Assembly (NCBI RefSeq): GCF_965219595.1
Contig: NZ_OZ244781.1
Span: 3,615,502 to 3,679,501, forward strand
Direction of reading: 5' to 3'
Length of the DNA: 64,000 nt
Source: Poriferisodalis sp022821985
Lineage (GTDB): Bacteria; Actinomycetota; Acidimicrobiia; Acidimicrobiales; Poriferisodalaceae
Content: more notes on this DNA, generated by a model
Told to the model about the DNA's origin: nothing
The model's input: the letters and a program-made list of their open reading frames with translations, nothing else
Database searches by the model: none
Position numbering within the stretch: the stretch's first letter is position 1
The DNA's letters: not shown here

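Noticed and set aside
63741..63752. RGD integrin-binding motif in module copy 1
   Set aside because: It is a single occurrence in a non-conserved loop of a protein of over 11,000 residues, so it is expected by chance.
63937..63939. GTG as the start of the giant protein
   Set aside because: The frame continues upstream to the window edge and those residues (LFRAFASTRSASGS) match the middle of the internal module, so the gene starts further right.

Overview
The window is GC-rich with dense, often overlapping genes. It has GTG starts, a leaderless leucine leader peptide before leuA, DnaA-box-like motifs of the actinobacterial type, a luciferase-like (probably F420-dependent) oxidoreductase and an Ala/Gly/Asp-rich proteome. 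I read it as a chromosome segment of an environmental actinobacterium, possibly of the class Acidimicrobiia. That placement is inference, because no rRNA or marker protein fixes it.

Left part (1-8.7 kb): a nearly complete protocatechuate 4,5-cleavage (lig) pathway. ligA-ligB run rightwards from a divergent promoter shared with ligC. A leftward operon ligJ-ligK-ligU-ligI, joined by 4-nt stop/start overlaps, ends in pobA. Together they convert 4-hydroxybenzoate through protocatechuate, 2-pyrone-4,6-dicarboxylate and 4-oxalomesaconate to pyruvate and oxaloacetate. A circularly permuted ATP-grasp gene runs off the left edge.

Middle part (8.7-20.6 kb): accessory catabolic genes, namely an epoxide-hydrolase-like protein whose tail reads into a tRNA-Val gene, a cytochrome P450, a second PrpF/LigU-like isomerase, a TrpB2-type PLP enzyme, a luciferase-like oxidoreductase, an SDR, a sulfatase, a two-module VOC protein, a membrane J-domain protein and a thiolase-like protein without the usual nucleophile. 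Next (20.6-28.9 kb) come housekeeping genes: ppk1 behind three DnaA-box-like motifs, then a leu attenuator, leuA, a hydrolase, a membrane-anchored Mur ligase and a D-Ala-D-Ala ligase. A small membrane coiled-coil gene follows, with a 10-bp-phased array in front of its promoter.

Right part (29.05-64 kb): one uninterrupted leftward reading frame whose 5' end lies beyond the window. It encodes at least 11,648 residues of a repetitive, acidic, presumably surface-exposed protein. It holds eight copies of a recurrent module of about 195-275 residues that I cannot assign, three mega-repeats of about 1,580 residues each containing a cadherin-like domain, a long Calx-beta-like belt, an Asp/Thr/Pro linker and an 81-residue C-terminal domain with no LPXTG or membrane tail. 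This is the most unusual object in the window. The very long open frames on the opposite strand are codon-bias shadows.
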